Below, in pieces: positions 43,429-51,558 of a stretch of DNA of 64,000 bases (positions are counted from its first letter, which is position 1; each line of letters begins with the position of its first letter). Origin of the DNA: Bradyrhizobium sp. RD5-C2 (GTDB lineage: Bacteria > Pseudomonadota > Alphaproteobacteria > Rhizobiales > Xanthobacteraceae); contig NZ_BOVL01000021.1 in assembly GCF_019972155.1 (NCBI RefSeq), forward strand, positions 46,001-110,000. The letters run 5' to 3'. The notes below the pieces were generated by a model. That model was not told where the DNA came from. It saw nothing but the letters and a program-made list of their open reading frames with translations, and did not search any database. The translations under genes and the position numbers were made by a program.

Positions 43429-44229
43429 CTATGTCGATGCGCGCAAATCCGGCTCCTGCACTCGGTTGAACTTGCAGCAATCTTTGTAGAATTTAGACAA
43501 ATCCGATCCGAACGGGTCGTCCTCTGCACGGATGAATTCGATCACGTCTTCCCAAGCCAAGCATGCTATTTCGGCCCGCTCTAGCGTCGGCTCAAACCAC
43601 TCCCGTTGCCACCGAAGGTGCTTCTCAGCCTGTGGCGAGCCCTGATATGCGGTCACCCGCAACGACACTTTCTCCCTAATAGATGGCTTGGAAGTAAATT
43701 CCGCAAACAACTGCTTGTCTTCGATCTGCTCACGCGGTGCGAGCACGTAGAAGGCCAACGATGAAAATCGTGAAGGCTCAAGCTCTGCTTGGTGCAGAGC
43801 GTAAGCAATGCACGCAACGTTTCGAGCCGCTTGATTGAAGTAGCGTGCGTTCGTGACGCCGGATGAAAGGGGGCTAAACAGCTTAGCTTCGGCCACGATG
43901 AATTGCGACGCGGCTTCTGCCAGAGACACATTTGCCAGCGCTCCGCGCCCTATAGAAAAGTGGCCGATAACACCGTCAGCATGGGTGAAGCCCTCCGCCA
44001 GTGCATCCCAACGGCCGCGCGAAAGAAACTGCGATCCGAGAAGTGCCTCCGAAAACCAATTAGCGTTCGGAGCAAAGCTGAGCTTATGCCCAATCGCTTT
44101 CTGCCGAAAGAACCAGTCGAGCACCAGCCGCAACAGCCACCCCTCGTTATAAAATATGGTTGCAGGAAAATTTCGGCCATCCGAGTTGACCTGTGAAAGA
44201 AGATCATAAATTCGCTCGCTTGCGGACAT
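43429..44229 (-). CDS. Putative nuclease-like protein (second gene of a divergent pair)
   Basis: The product is 266 residues from ATG 44229. Around residues 90-125 the sequence GFTHADGVIGHFSI..FIVAEAKLFS matches the D..ExK pattern of PD-(D/E)XK nucleases, with a following helix (NARYFNQAARNVACIAYAL). No clear DNA-binding domain is seen. It follows the 423-residue protein after 15 bases on the minus strand, so the two likely work together. Family not recognised; defence role is inferred from context. Confidence 0.5.
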   Translation of the reverse strand: MSASERIYDLLSQVNSDGRNFPATIFYNEGWLLRLVLDWFFRQKAIGHKLSFAPNANWFSEALLGSQFLSRGRWDALAEGFTHADGVIGHFSIGRGALANVSLAEAASQFIVAEAKLFSPLSSGVTNARYFNQAARNVACIAYALHQAELEPSRFSSLAFYVLAPREQIEDKQLFAEFTSKPSIREKVSLRVTAYQGSPQAEKHLRWQREWFEPTLERAEIACLAWEDVIEFIRAEDDPFGSDLSKFYKDCCKFNRVQEPDLRAST

Positions 44230-44244
44230 CTTGGCTGGCTGCCT

Positions 44245-45516
44245 CTAGCGCGCCAAATCAACGATTGGCTTGCAGGCAAGCCACGCGCCGGCGACTGCGT
44301 CGAGTGCTTTGGCAGTTCGCAGCTCGCAGCGATCGTAGCGAAACCGTACACCTATCTGCATCTGATAGTTTGAACCCTGTTTATGTACAAACGCCTCATA
44401 GGCGGCGGCTATCCATAGTGGTTGCAGCTTTGCGGAGCGCTTTCGAGCGACTGCCGTCCGCAGATCAAAGTCAATCCTTGCATCAACAAAGGGCTCCGAG
44501 CGCTGAGACGGATAACGACGCTGTACTCCGCGAAACGAAGGTATGGCACGCGGATGTTTCCGCAACAGGGGGCCTAAGTTCTTTACCACCTCGCCGATAT
44601 GTTGCTTGAATTTATCCTGGCCAAGCGCGACGAGATTGCGCCGCATAGTGCCATTGACAGCGTTTGGGATTGTCATTGTTGCTTCTACCTCCCGCGCCAA
44701 CACACCCAATGTGAGATGCGGATAGTTCGTGAAGTGCTTAACGTCGTCGGGCGGCGCGAGTGAGAGAAAGTCCCACACCGCATCGCCTTGGCTTCCTGTG
44801 ATGGCAGGGCGACCGGATGCCTTCGGGTCCATTTTGAGCTGCTTGCGCAAATCGCTCCGTTGCCTAAGACTGTCCATTGCCAGCTCAAGCACACGCTTTC
44901 CTTGTAGGTAAGAGAAGGGCTCGTCGCGCCCGAATGGGAAGCCCGCAAACTTTGTCAAGGTCCCCTCCTTGAATTGTTGGCTCACAATCAGCTTTGCTTC
45001 TGCAATCTCGAGGTATTCGGCCGCCGCTGAGGCCCATCGGCTGGTCGAAGCATGCCGACGTAGCCAAGCATAAACATTCTGCCATTCGAGATGGACGATG
45101 TCGGGCGGTGTGGTCTGCGCCCTTGGCGTGATGGCGACGGCGGTTATCGCAGCGAAACCCTTGTACGATGCGGTACACCGGTGGCGCTCAATCTGACTAA
45201 CGCTAAACTTTGTGATCACTTTGCTTTCAAGAAGGACGCACCACGCGTCGCAAAATATCCACGCGTCTGGGATGCCGCGTCGCTCCAATTCTTCTTCGTT
45301 CGGTTCTTCCTCATCGGGATACTGCTGTTCAAGTACTTTCAGCTCACTCGCGCGGCATGGTGGATTTACTCCAACAAGCTCACGCAAAAACAAGCCGAGT
45401 AGATTTCGGTCCTCTTTAAGTGCAGTTATAAGAGCATGCGTAATGCGATTTTCTGGCTGCGAATATTGATCGAAGATATTGCGCAAAGCGCCCCCCAACC
45501 GGCCATTATTGCGCAA
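44245..45516 (-). CDS. PD-(D/E)XK nuclease-like protein (first gene of a divergent pair)
   Basis: The product is 423 residues from TTG 45516; a TTG at 45486, six bases after GGGGGG, may be the real start. The N-terminus QPENRITHALITALKED..LLGLFLRELVG and GIPDAWIFCDAWCVLLESKV..QIERH follow the family pattern of PD-(D/E)XK proteins (ENRLTHAL, then PDA and ExK with QxxRH). A C-terminal domain of unknown type (about 240-420) is Arg/Lys-rich. Paired genes of this type on mobile elements suggest anti-phage or anti-plasmid activity; unproven. Confidence 0.6.
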   Translation of the reverse strand: MRNNGRLGGALRNIFDQYSQPENRITHALITALKEDRNLLGLFLRELVGVNPPCRASELKVLEQQYPDEEEPNEEELERRGIPDAWIFCDAWCVLLESKVITKFSVSQIERHRCTASYKGFAAITAVAITPRAQTTPPDIVHLEWQNVYAWLRRHASTSRWASAAAEYLEIAEAKLIVSQQFKEGTLTKFAGFPFGRDEPFSYLQGKRVLELAMDSLRQRSDLRKQLKMDPKASGRPAITGSQGDAVWDFLSLAPPDDVKHFTNYPHLTLGVLAREVEATMTIPNAVNGTMRRNLVALGQDKFKQHIGEVVKNLGPLLRKHPRAIPSFRGVQRRYPSQRSEPFVDARIDFDLRTAVARKRSAKLQPLWIAAAYEAFVHKQGSNYQMQIGVRFRYDRCELRTAKALDAVAGAWLACKPIVDLAR

Positions 45517-45608
45517 TCATAGCAACGAGCCGCACAAACGACTATAGTCTAGTGCGTTTCGCACCACTGCGCTGTTTCAAGCTACCGGAGATGAGGGCTG
45601 AGGACGCC

Positions 45609-45860
45609 ATGTCGATTTACGATTCGCTCCGAGACATGCTTGCGGCCTCGCAACTGGCATCGATCAAGATGTCTTTCGCCGAAATTGAGGTGCTGCTTGG
45701 CCGCTCGTTGCCGAAATCAGCATACGAATATGATGCTTGGTGGTCCAACGAAGACCCGACGAAAACAACGCACAGTCATAGTCGAGCTTGGACGACCGCT
45801 GGATACGATGCCGAGCCGCATAGAATGCAGCGGGTGGTGACATTTCGGCGACGGGATTAG
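45609..45860 (+). CDS. DUF7662-like small protein
   Basis: The product is 83 residues from ATG 45609 after GAGG. It resembles a small domain I recall from restriction-linked and stand-alone proteins (SIYDSLRDMLA..MSFAEIEVLLGRSLPKSAYEYDAWWSNE..SRAWTTAGYDAE..VTFRRRD). Function unknown. It is divergent from the nuclease-like pair, so the 90-base gap probably holds both promoters. ATG 45591 is an alternative start. Confidence 0.65.
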   Translation: MSIYDSLRDMLAASQLASIKMSFAEIEVLLGRSLPKSAYEYDAWWSNEDPTKTTHSHSRAWTTAGYDAEPHRMQRVVTFRRRD

Positions 45861-45877
45861 CGCTCGCCACGCGTAAT

Positions 45878-46876
45878 CTAAAAGCCACGCGCTGATCTTA
45901 TCTGCTCGTAGGCCAAGTTCAGACGTTGAGTTTCAAGCTCAGCCGCAGCCTTGATGCCAGGACTTCGGTCAGCAACCGTATCGGGATGGCACTTCTTTAT
46001 TGCGTTCCGATAAACAGTCTTTACTTCAGCTTCAGATGCGTCGTCCGACACTCCGAGCACTTTGTAGGGGCTATTCGGAGTTTCTTGCGTCTCGTTCTCC
46101 GCCTGCTCGGCTTCCTCATCCCCGCTTGCATCTGCCGACTGTCGCTTCACCCATCCGTCGCACTGAATGTCGAACTGACGATCGGCCGCTGCCCTTGAAA
46201 GGTGCAGGGAGAACGCAAGCGAGATGGGAGCGGCGATCCAGATTGCTATAGAGGCAATGGCAAAGCTTGGCCTAAACAATGAAGGAGCTAGGTTCCAAAT
46301 TGGCAAGTTCACGCTTGCCGTACCAGCGAAAACCTCTATTTCGAGATACAAGCTCGCGCCGATGAACGCGACGATGCTGATCGCACCTGCGATAAGGAAT
46401 GCCCTTGCGCGATACCAAGCCAGCAGCCCCTCTTGTAAGGCCAGAAGCCTGGCTTGTTGAGGTTCTTCGGCATACGAAATTTGTGCCTCAACGTCGTCGA
46501 GCGCCGCGCGGGCACTTTCGAGTTCTGAATTTAACTCCTGCCCTCGCTTCGAGCGAAGTTCAAATCGATCCTCGCGCATTATCCATCGCACGCCTTCCTG
46601 TTTTCCGTGCGCCTGAATCTCATCTATTCTGTCCGTCCATCTGGTTCGTTCTAAGAGCAGATTGTTGACAATGTCTCCGGCCTTCTCGTCAGCAACGTTC
46701 TCTAGTTCGGGAAACGGACCGGTTCGCGCCTTGCCAAACAAGAAGAGAAGGACAAGAGGAGCCCCGTAGAAGGCGGCTGTCACGACATAAGGTAACGCTG
46801 CGACTAACCCATAAATCGCAAAAAGCAAAACGCCAAAGATCAATCCTCCGGCGCTCTCTTGCTTCCTTCGCGCCAT
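45878..46876 (-). CDS. Membrane protein with C-terminal J domain
   Basis: The product is 332 residues. One or two N-terminal membrane helices (about 10-48), a coiled-coil stretch (about 90-150) and two further helices (about 160-225) precede a C-terminal J domain (about 270-332) with SPYKVLGVSDDASEAEVKTV and KKCHPDTV (HPD motif). J domains stimulate DnaK ATPase; a C-terminal J domain on a membrane protein suggests recruitment of DnaK to the inner membrane. It starts 4 bases after the small membrane protein stop. Confidence 0.75.
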   Translation of the reverse strand: MARRKQESAGGLIFGVLLFAIYGLVAALPYVVTAAFYGAPLVLLFLFGKARTGPFPELENVADEKAGDIVNNLLLERTRWTDRIDEIQAHGKQEGVRWIMREDRFELRSKRGQELNSELESARAALDDVEAQISYAEEPQQARLLALQEGLLAWYRARAFLIAGAISIVAFIGASLYLEIEVFAGTASVNLPIWNLAPSLFRPSFAIASIAIWIAAPISLAFSLHLSRAAADRQFDIQCDGWVKRQSADASGDEEAEQAENETQETPNSPYKVLGVSDDASEAEVKTVYRNAIKKCHPDTVADRSPGIKAAAELETQRLNLAYEQIRSARGF

Positions 46877-46880
46877 TTGC

Positions 46881-47120
46881 TCACCTCTTTAACAAGGAGA
46901 GCAATACTCCGATCATCGACAAGTAAAAAATGATGCTGATGACGTAAGTCATGAGGGGACTACGTGCGATGCGCGTATCTCGGACAACTCTGCCAAACCC
47001 ACCGCCTGGAAACGTGTACAAAAACCACTGAAATATAACGCCAGGGAGCAGAAGCCACGAAGAAGGTCTATCAAATCGAATGCCCGGCTTGTTTTCGCGG
47101 CTCCATATTGTTCCGACCAT
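46881..47120 (-). CDS. Small membrane protein upstream of the J-domain protein
   Basis: The product is 79 residues with two hydrophobic segments (WLLLPGVIFQWFLYTF and YVISIIFYLSMIGVLLSLL). It ends 4 bases before the J-domain gene, so the two are probably one operon and may form a complex. Not recognised. Confidence 0.55.
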   Translation of the reverse strand: MVGTIWSRENKPGIRFDRPSSWLLLPGVIFQWFLYTFPGGGFGRVVRDTRIARSPLMTYVISIIFYLSMIGVLLSLLKR

Positions 47121-47346
47121 AGCGAGGCGTCCTCATTCCTTAACTGAATGGCCGCAAGACGATGGTCCTGCCTTGCAGGCCCAATAAGTCGAGCCGAAAG
47201 ACGCCATTGTCTCGCAACCTATGCGCGTGCGTCAAGGAGAGCGCCGACTTGCGGGCCGTCCGTAGGAATACGGGGGCGAGATTTTGGACCATGGATCGAT
47301 TAGCCGCCAGTTTCGCTCCATGGTCGACGATGCGAAGAAACGGGAA

Positions 47347-48198
47347 CTATGGACAACGGCTGTGTACGAAAGAGTAGGTTTTTCCGTTGTCTCGTACAGC
47401 GCGTCGTATCTTTCTGTCTCCTAAAAACTCAATGACTTCGGAGGTTCGCGTCTGCATACCCTCAGCACTACAAACCATTTGCAGAGCGATAAGTCGGCCA
47501 GTTACTTTCGCGTTCACGATTTTGCAGTCATTTTCATAGCCAATGAAGCGCGTTTCTTGAAACGTCAGTAAACCTTCAGTTTCGCCTGCTCTCCCTTTGC
47601 AAACGCTCTGGCTATCCGAGTACCATTTACCTTCTAGAGCCTTGATTGATGGAGTGATCGGTGATGAGGACGATGCGGTAGGAGATGCGCCGCCTGATTT
47701 GAAGCATGTTCTCAGGCCGTCGATCACCTGGCCGGGATTATCCAAGTCAATCGCCAACTTTTCACGTCCAAGCTCTGTTATCTTGATCTTTTCCGAAGCC
47801 ACAAAATTTCCGAGGAAGGCTTGATCTACTTTCAAGACTACCCCCGGCGTTCCTCTGTACCCGTACGGATGCACGTTGCCCCAGCGTTGGCTGGCGAGAG
47901 CAATTTCGATTGATGGCGTCCGCTCCTCCGATCCATCGAGTTTGGTCGAAAACCACTTCGAGGAAACCGTTATCAATAGCGTTAGGTCGTCGATGCGTTC
48001 TCCGCTAATCGACAGGTAGTTGCTGTCACCGTATCCCAAGGTCGCTACGCACCCCATCCCAAATCGGGCGGTCGAAATGCTCCACTTGCCGAAGGAAGCG
48101 ACCTTTTTGTCGGGTTCTAGCTGAGCGTGGACTGGCCTTGTCGAGATGATAATGCACAACAGTAAAGCCGCGACAGCCCATTCGCCCCTGAAATTCAT
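47347..48198 (-). CDS. Secreted hypothetical protein (cargo)
   Basis: The product is 283 residues with a signal peptide (AVAALLLCIIISTRPVHAQ). The N-terminal half contains KWSISTARFGMGCVATLGYG, similar to domains in periplasmic invasion-associated-type proteins; the C-terminal half is a second beta-rich domain (LEGKWYSDSQSVCKGR.., Cys pairs at SVCKG/ENDCK/QMVCSAE/HSRCP). No function can be assigned. It is followed by similar small envelope proteins. Confidence 0.6.
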   Translation of the reverse strand: MNFRGEWAVAALLLCIIISTRPVHAQLEPDKKVASFGKWSISTARFGMGCVATLGYGDSNYLSISGERIDDLTLLITVSSKWFSTKLDGSEERTPSIEIALASQRWGNVHPYGYRGTPGVVLKVDQAFLGNFVASEKIKITELGREKLAIDLDNPGQVIDGLRTCFKSGGASPTASSSSPITPSIKALEGKWYSDSQSVCKGRAGETEGLLTFQETRFIGYENDCKIVNAKVTGRLIALQMVCSAEGMQTRTSEVIEFLGDRKIRRAVRDNGKTYSFVHSRCP

Positions 48199-48309
48199 TA
48201 GATACTGCCCCCCTTATGCGGACCATATTCCACTTGCGGCGTCCTGCTTCAACCACACTGCTCTCTTGCGAGTACAAGGCATCGTCCTACCAATCGGGCC
48301 AAAAAGAAT

Positions 48310-48804
48310 TTACCTCGTGAGTTGCCTCCGATAATCATCGATCATTGCTGCGCTCACGTCGCCAGGGTAGCACAGCGGAGCCGCCCCGCCTGGCCGAGAA
48401 TAGGCGCTACGGGCACCGCAGGCTCTTCCGTTCCGCATTGCGTCATCTGGACACGCGCATGGTCTACCCGTCGCATGATATTGCTCTCGACTAGCTTTGA
48501 TGATGAGCGCAGCTATGGCGGCCGCGGTAAGCACTGCCTCGACTTGTCGCTTGGATGCCTGCGGCGGAGGTTTGTCGGGTGCATTTACCGGGGAGACGGG
48601 CGGGGCAGCAGCCGTGTTAGTCGAAGGCGGTGTTGGGGTCGGCGGCGCCACAATGATGGGCGCGTTAGTGAACGCAGGTGACTTCGCGGGCGGCGCAGCA
48701 AATGATGCTGATGGCGCGTTGGTGGCTGGCGCACTCTGACGACCAATCGAATAGGCTCCGAAGGCCGTAACGCCCAAGAGAAAAAAGACAACTACGGCCC
48801 GCAT
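48310..48804 (-). CDS. Membrane-anchored Pro-rich protein with Cys tail
   Basis: The product is 164 residues. An N-terminal helix (VVVFFLLGVTAFGAYSIG) is followed by a long Pro/Ala/Thr linker (about 25-80) and a compact C-domain with CACPDD, RACGARSAYSRPGG and PLCYP (four Cys). I have seen this C-domain (ATGRPCACPDD, SAYSRPGG) in Bradyrhizobium hypothetical proteins. No catalytic motif. Confidence 0.6.
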   Translation of the reverse strand: MRAVVVFFLLGVTAFGAYSIGRQSAPATNAPSASFAAPPAKSPAFTNAPIIVAPPTPTPPSTNTAAAPPVSPVNAPDKPPPQASKRQVEAVLTAAAIAALIIKASREQYHATGRPCACPDDAMRNGRACGARSAYSRPGGAAPLCYPGDVSAAMIDDYRRQLTR

Positions 48805-48822
48805 GGTTCCTTATTCAACCCG

Positions 48823-49560
48823 CTAAACTCCCGCCGGTCCCTGAGCAATATCGATCACGTGCCGGTCAGTCCCAACCGTAATGACAATCGTGTACGTCTT
48901 CGCTCCTCCACCCTGATCGGTCGGTGGTGCGAGATGCAGTTGACCACCGTACCACTCGCCCGACATGAGCGTGTTGTCTTTGATCACCGATTGTTCCAGG
49001 ACTGCCATATTGCGCTGTCCTGTCTCCACAGTTGCGGCGATCATCGCATCGTTCTGAGCGGCAGCATTACCTTGGGCAATCGCGGCGGCTGTCGGGCTGT
49101 AGAACGTGCCGGTGCGCCCGCTTGGGGTTGTGTAGTTTCCGTAACCTGCCTGCGAAGCGCTGTAAGCGTTGCCTGCTGCCGCTAGACCCGTGAAGATCGC
49201 CCTTGCGACCTGGCGGTTCTTTTCTTCCTGCACGAGCATTTCATAGGTCACAATCTGCATCGAATGGTCAGTTCCCCCGACGTGCTGGACCGCTTCAACT
49301 TGGGATACCCGGAAATCTACGGGGGCCTTGCCGAGATTGTTGATGCCTACGACGAAGACAGGTCGGCCGTTGGCCTGGAATTGACGGGACGCGGGACGCA
49401 CTAGAACTAGCGAGTTCTTCTGCCGAGAGACAAGTGCTGGCTGCCCATCCCGCATGAGGGCCTGCTGTTGCGGATTAGATGTTTTGAACTGAACTGTTTC
49501 GCTGTTCGTTACACAGCCGCCTAACGTGGCGCAAAGCACCACGACGCAAAACTTACGCAT
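48823..49560 (-). CDS. Lipoprotein of unknown function
   Basis: The product is 245 residues from ATG 49560. The lipobox is LGGC in RKFCVVVLCATLGGCVTNSE. A domain with VVGINNLGKAPVDFRVSQV (immunoglobulin-like strand pattern) precedes a Gly/Ala/Asn-rich middle (about 140-195) and a C-terminal beta segment. Reading from 49626 adds an unlikely leader. It starts a minus-strand trio with the Pro-rich protein and lies 180 bases from a divergent Gly-rich gene. Confidence 0.6.
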   Translation of the reverse strand: MRKFCVVVLCATLGGCVTNSETVQFKTSNPQQQALMRDGQPALVSRQKNSLVLVRPASRQFQANGRPVFVVGINNLGKAPVDFRVSQVEAVQHVGGTDHSMQIVTYEMLVQEEKNRQVARAIFTGLAAAGNAYSASQAGYGNYTTPSGRTGTFYSPTAAAIAQGNAAAQNDAMIAATVETGQRNMAVLEQSVIKDNTLMSGEWYGGQLHLAPPTDQGGGAKTYTIVITVGTDRHVIDIAQGPAGV

Positions 49561-49740
49561 CGCATTATTCCCCCAGAGCGGAGGATAAAAGCGCAACCTG
49601 GGCGCGATATCAATCAAACGCGTCAATTCATCCCACTAGACCTTAGTTGTGTGTACGCGAACGAGCCGCGTCCTGTAGTTGCATCGACTGCTTGATCATA
49701 AGTGGCCGTCGCCACGATGGCCTCTTGAGGGAGGATTGCT

Positions 49741-49959
49741 TTGAGGACGATATTGATACTTGCGATAGCATTGCTTTGCTCGACGACTTTCGCTGAAGCA
49801 AGGGGCGGTGGTGGTCATGGCGGTGGCAGGGTTTCCTATGGAGGAGGCCATCACACATCTAGCCATGGTGGCTCATATGTCGGTGGAGCGGGATCGTCTC
49901 ACCGAGGTGGTACCTACTCGAACCCGAACACCGGAAACCAATACGGCACGCACAAGTAG
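49741..49959 (+). CDS. Small secreted Gly/His-rich protein (TTG start)
   Basis: The product is 72 residues starting at TTG 49741, supported by GGGAGGA 6 bases upstream. It has a signal peptide (RTILILAIALLCSTTFAEA) and a Gly/His/Ser-rich mature part (GGGGHGGGRVSYGGGHH). Such proteins bind metals or coat surfaces; the His-rich stretch could bind metal. Function unknown. Confidence 0.55.
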   Translation: MRTILILAIALLCSTTFAEARGGGGHGGGRVSYGGGHHTSSHGGSYVGGAGSSHRGGTYSNPNTGNQYGTHK

Positions 49960-49979
49960 CGTCACCTCGCATCCCGACA

Positions 49980-50657
49980 TCAACCTGCGATGTCGGGATG
50001 TGCAGGCTTGTCTTCTTTATCGACCCCGCGCATCACGATCTTGAGCACATCATCATGCAAAGGCCGTTGCAGCGCTTTCGCCTCATTCCATGGTGCATGC
50101 ATCCAGACATCGCGCTCTTCACGGGTCGTCAAGATCACCGGCATCGCTTTCGGATGGATCGGCTCGACAATCGCGTTCGGGGCGGTCGTCAGGAAGCCGT
50201 AGACCAGGTGTGGACCGGGGATCGGCTTGGACTTGGTCCCGCGATCTCCTTTGAACTCGGTCCAGATACCAGCGAACGCCATGAGCGGTCGGTCATCATC
50301 AAGCGCGAACCAGACCACATCTTTCTTCTTGGTCTCCGGATTTTGCTCCGGTGCGTATTCGGCGAAGCTATTGAACGGGACGAGGCAACGGTTCTCCGGT
50401 TTGAGCCAGCCGCGCCAATGTGGCGATGACGTATTACGGATGTTGGTGACGGGCGGGCCGCCTGTGCGCGGCGGGGGCGGCATGCCCCATCGCATCAGGA
50501 CCATCTCGCGCTCGTCATCGGTGTTGCGGATTACCGGCGCGGGGTAGTCGGGAAAGACGCCGGGCATCGGCTGTAGGTTGCCGACGTAGCGGTTGACCAC
50601 GCGGAACAGGTTCACGATCGCGGCTTGGTTTGTCGTGATGGAGTAGAGATTGCACAT
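49980..50657 (-). CDS. SRAP-domain protein (YedK/HMCES-like abasic-site protein)
   Basis: The product is 225 residues. Catalytic Cys2 follows Met (MCNLYS) and would link covalently to abasic sites in single-stranded DNA. Further SRAP features are RWGMPPP, NIRNTSS (Asn), VPFNSFAEY (Glu) and HPKAMPVIL (His), all in the usual order. SRAP proteins protect replication forks at abasic sites. The start overlaps the upstream gene's TGA (TGATG), so the two are coupled. Confidence 0.93.
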   Translation of the reverse strand: MCNLYSITTNQAAIVNLFRVVNRYVGNLQPMPGVFPDYPAPVIRNTDDEREMVLMRWGMPPPPRTGGPPVTNIRNTSSPHWRGWLKPENRCLVPFNSFAEYAPEQNPETKKKDVVWFALDDDRPLMAFAGIWTEFKGDRGTKSKPIPGPHLVYGFLTTAPNAIVEPIHPKAMPVILTTREERDVWMHAPWNEAKALQRPLHDDVLKIVMRGVDKEDKPAHPDIAG

Positions 50658-50971
50658 CAGGTTGTAACGATGGCGCTCTGCTTGGAAACGCCACCACCTG
50701 ACCGCCCAGTGATCTTGTTGATGATCCGTTTGTACTCAAGCTTCATTGGTTTTTTGCCTGCTTTCTGCTCAATAGCAGCGGTTGCTTTCAATATCGCTTC
50801 GGTTTGTTGCCGATGCCATGGCTGCCATTTCTCCTCTGGGCTTTCGATCAGGCCGATGGCTCTAGCAAAGTCCGAATAGCTCATAGTTACGTCTTTGATT
50901 TGGAGGGTGCGTAAGACTGCCACTGCGGCGCGCGAGTACTCCAAGAGGTCCTGAACGTCCAAATTCTTCAT
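50657..50971 (-). CDS. Small hypothetical protein coupled to SRAP
   Basis: The product is 104 residues, starting after a strong AGGAGG. Lys/Arg-rich helices and LTYSDFA-type sequence (VTMSYSDFARAIGLIES) suggest a small helical DNA-binding or adaptor protein, possibly related to MGMT-like DNA-binding modules. Its stop overlaps the SRAP start (TGATG). No firm family. Confidence 0.5.
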   Translation of the reverse strand: MKNLDVQDLLEYSRAAVAVLRTLQIKDVTMSYSDFARAIGLIESPEEKWQPWHRQQTEAILKATAAIEQKAGKKPMKLEYKRIINKITGRSGGGVSKQSAIVTT

Positions 50972-50995
50972 TGTCGCCTCCTAATGGGTCTAGAG

Positions 50996-51409
50996 TTATC
51001 TCTCTCCCGGCCACCATATTGACCGCGGGTCACCAGCAGAAATCTTCGTGGGCCGCAGCGCCACCAAACGGCTGCGCTTGAACGGATAACCCCGGACCTC
51101 CGAGCAGCCCTTGCAACGCATGTAACGCTCCAACTCATGGATCGACGTCGTTTTCGGTCGGCGGACGATGTCGAGCGCGACCGTCTGATGCGTCTCACAC
51201 CCGAGGCACATGACCTCGAGGTAGCAATACCCAGCATTCAGGGCATCGCCGAGCGCGGGCGACGGTTGGGCCGGACCCTGAAAGGCCAGCATCCGCTTGT
51301 TCCAGGCTTCGCAAGCGAGGCGGTCCGCTACCTTGCGTACCTCTGCGGCCCGTTCCGCTGACGCTCGGACCACGCCACCATAGATGGTTTCTCGTGATTT
51401 GGTGCCCAT
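50996..51409 (-). CDS. Zinc-finger-like hypothetical protein
   Basis: The product is 137 residues from ATG 51409. A CxxC..CxxC pair (MCLGCETH and RYMRCKGCSE) probably binds zinc, with a basic tail (PFKRSRLVALRP). Small zinc-ribbon proteins of this kind occur in rhizobial phage-like islands. It ends 24 bases before the small SRAP-coupled gene, so it may belong to the same transcript. Confidence 0.55.
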   Translation of the reverse strand: MGTKSRETIYGGVVRASAERAAEVRKVADRLACEAWNKRMLAFQGPAQPSPALGDALNAGYCYLEVMCLGCETHQTVALDIVRRPKTTSIHELERYMRCKGCSEVRGYPFKRSRLVALRPTKISAGDPRSIWWPGER

Positions 51410-51558
51410 ATGCCTGCATGAAAGCGCGGCATTTGTGCCGATGCAAATTATCAATCCGTTGGGGATAGGTCCCGCAGCGAACCACTCCTATTCGTGGGTG
51501 TGCATGGCTACTGGATAGTGTCCCCGATTGACCGCGTTGGCTGCAAATTCTAGGGCTA

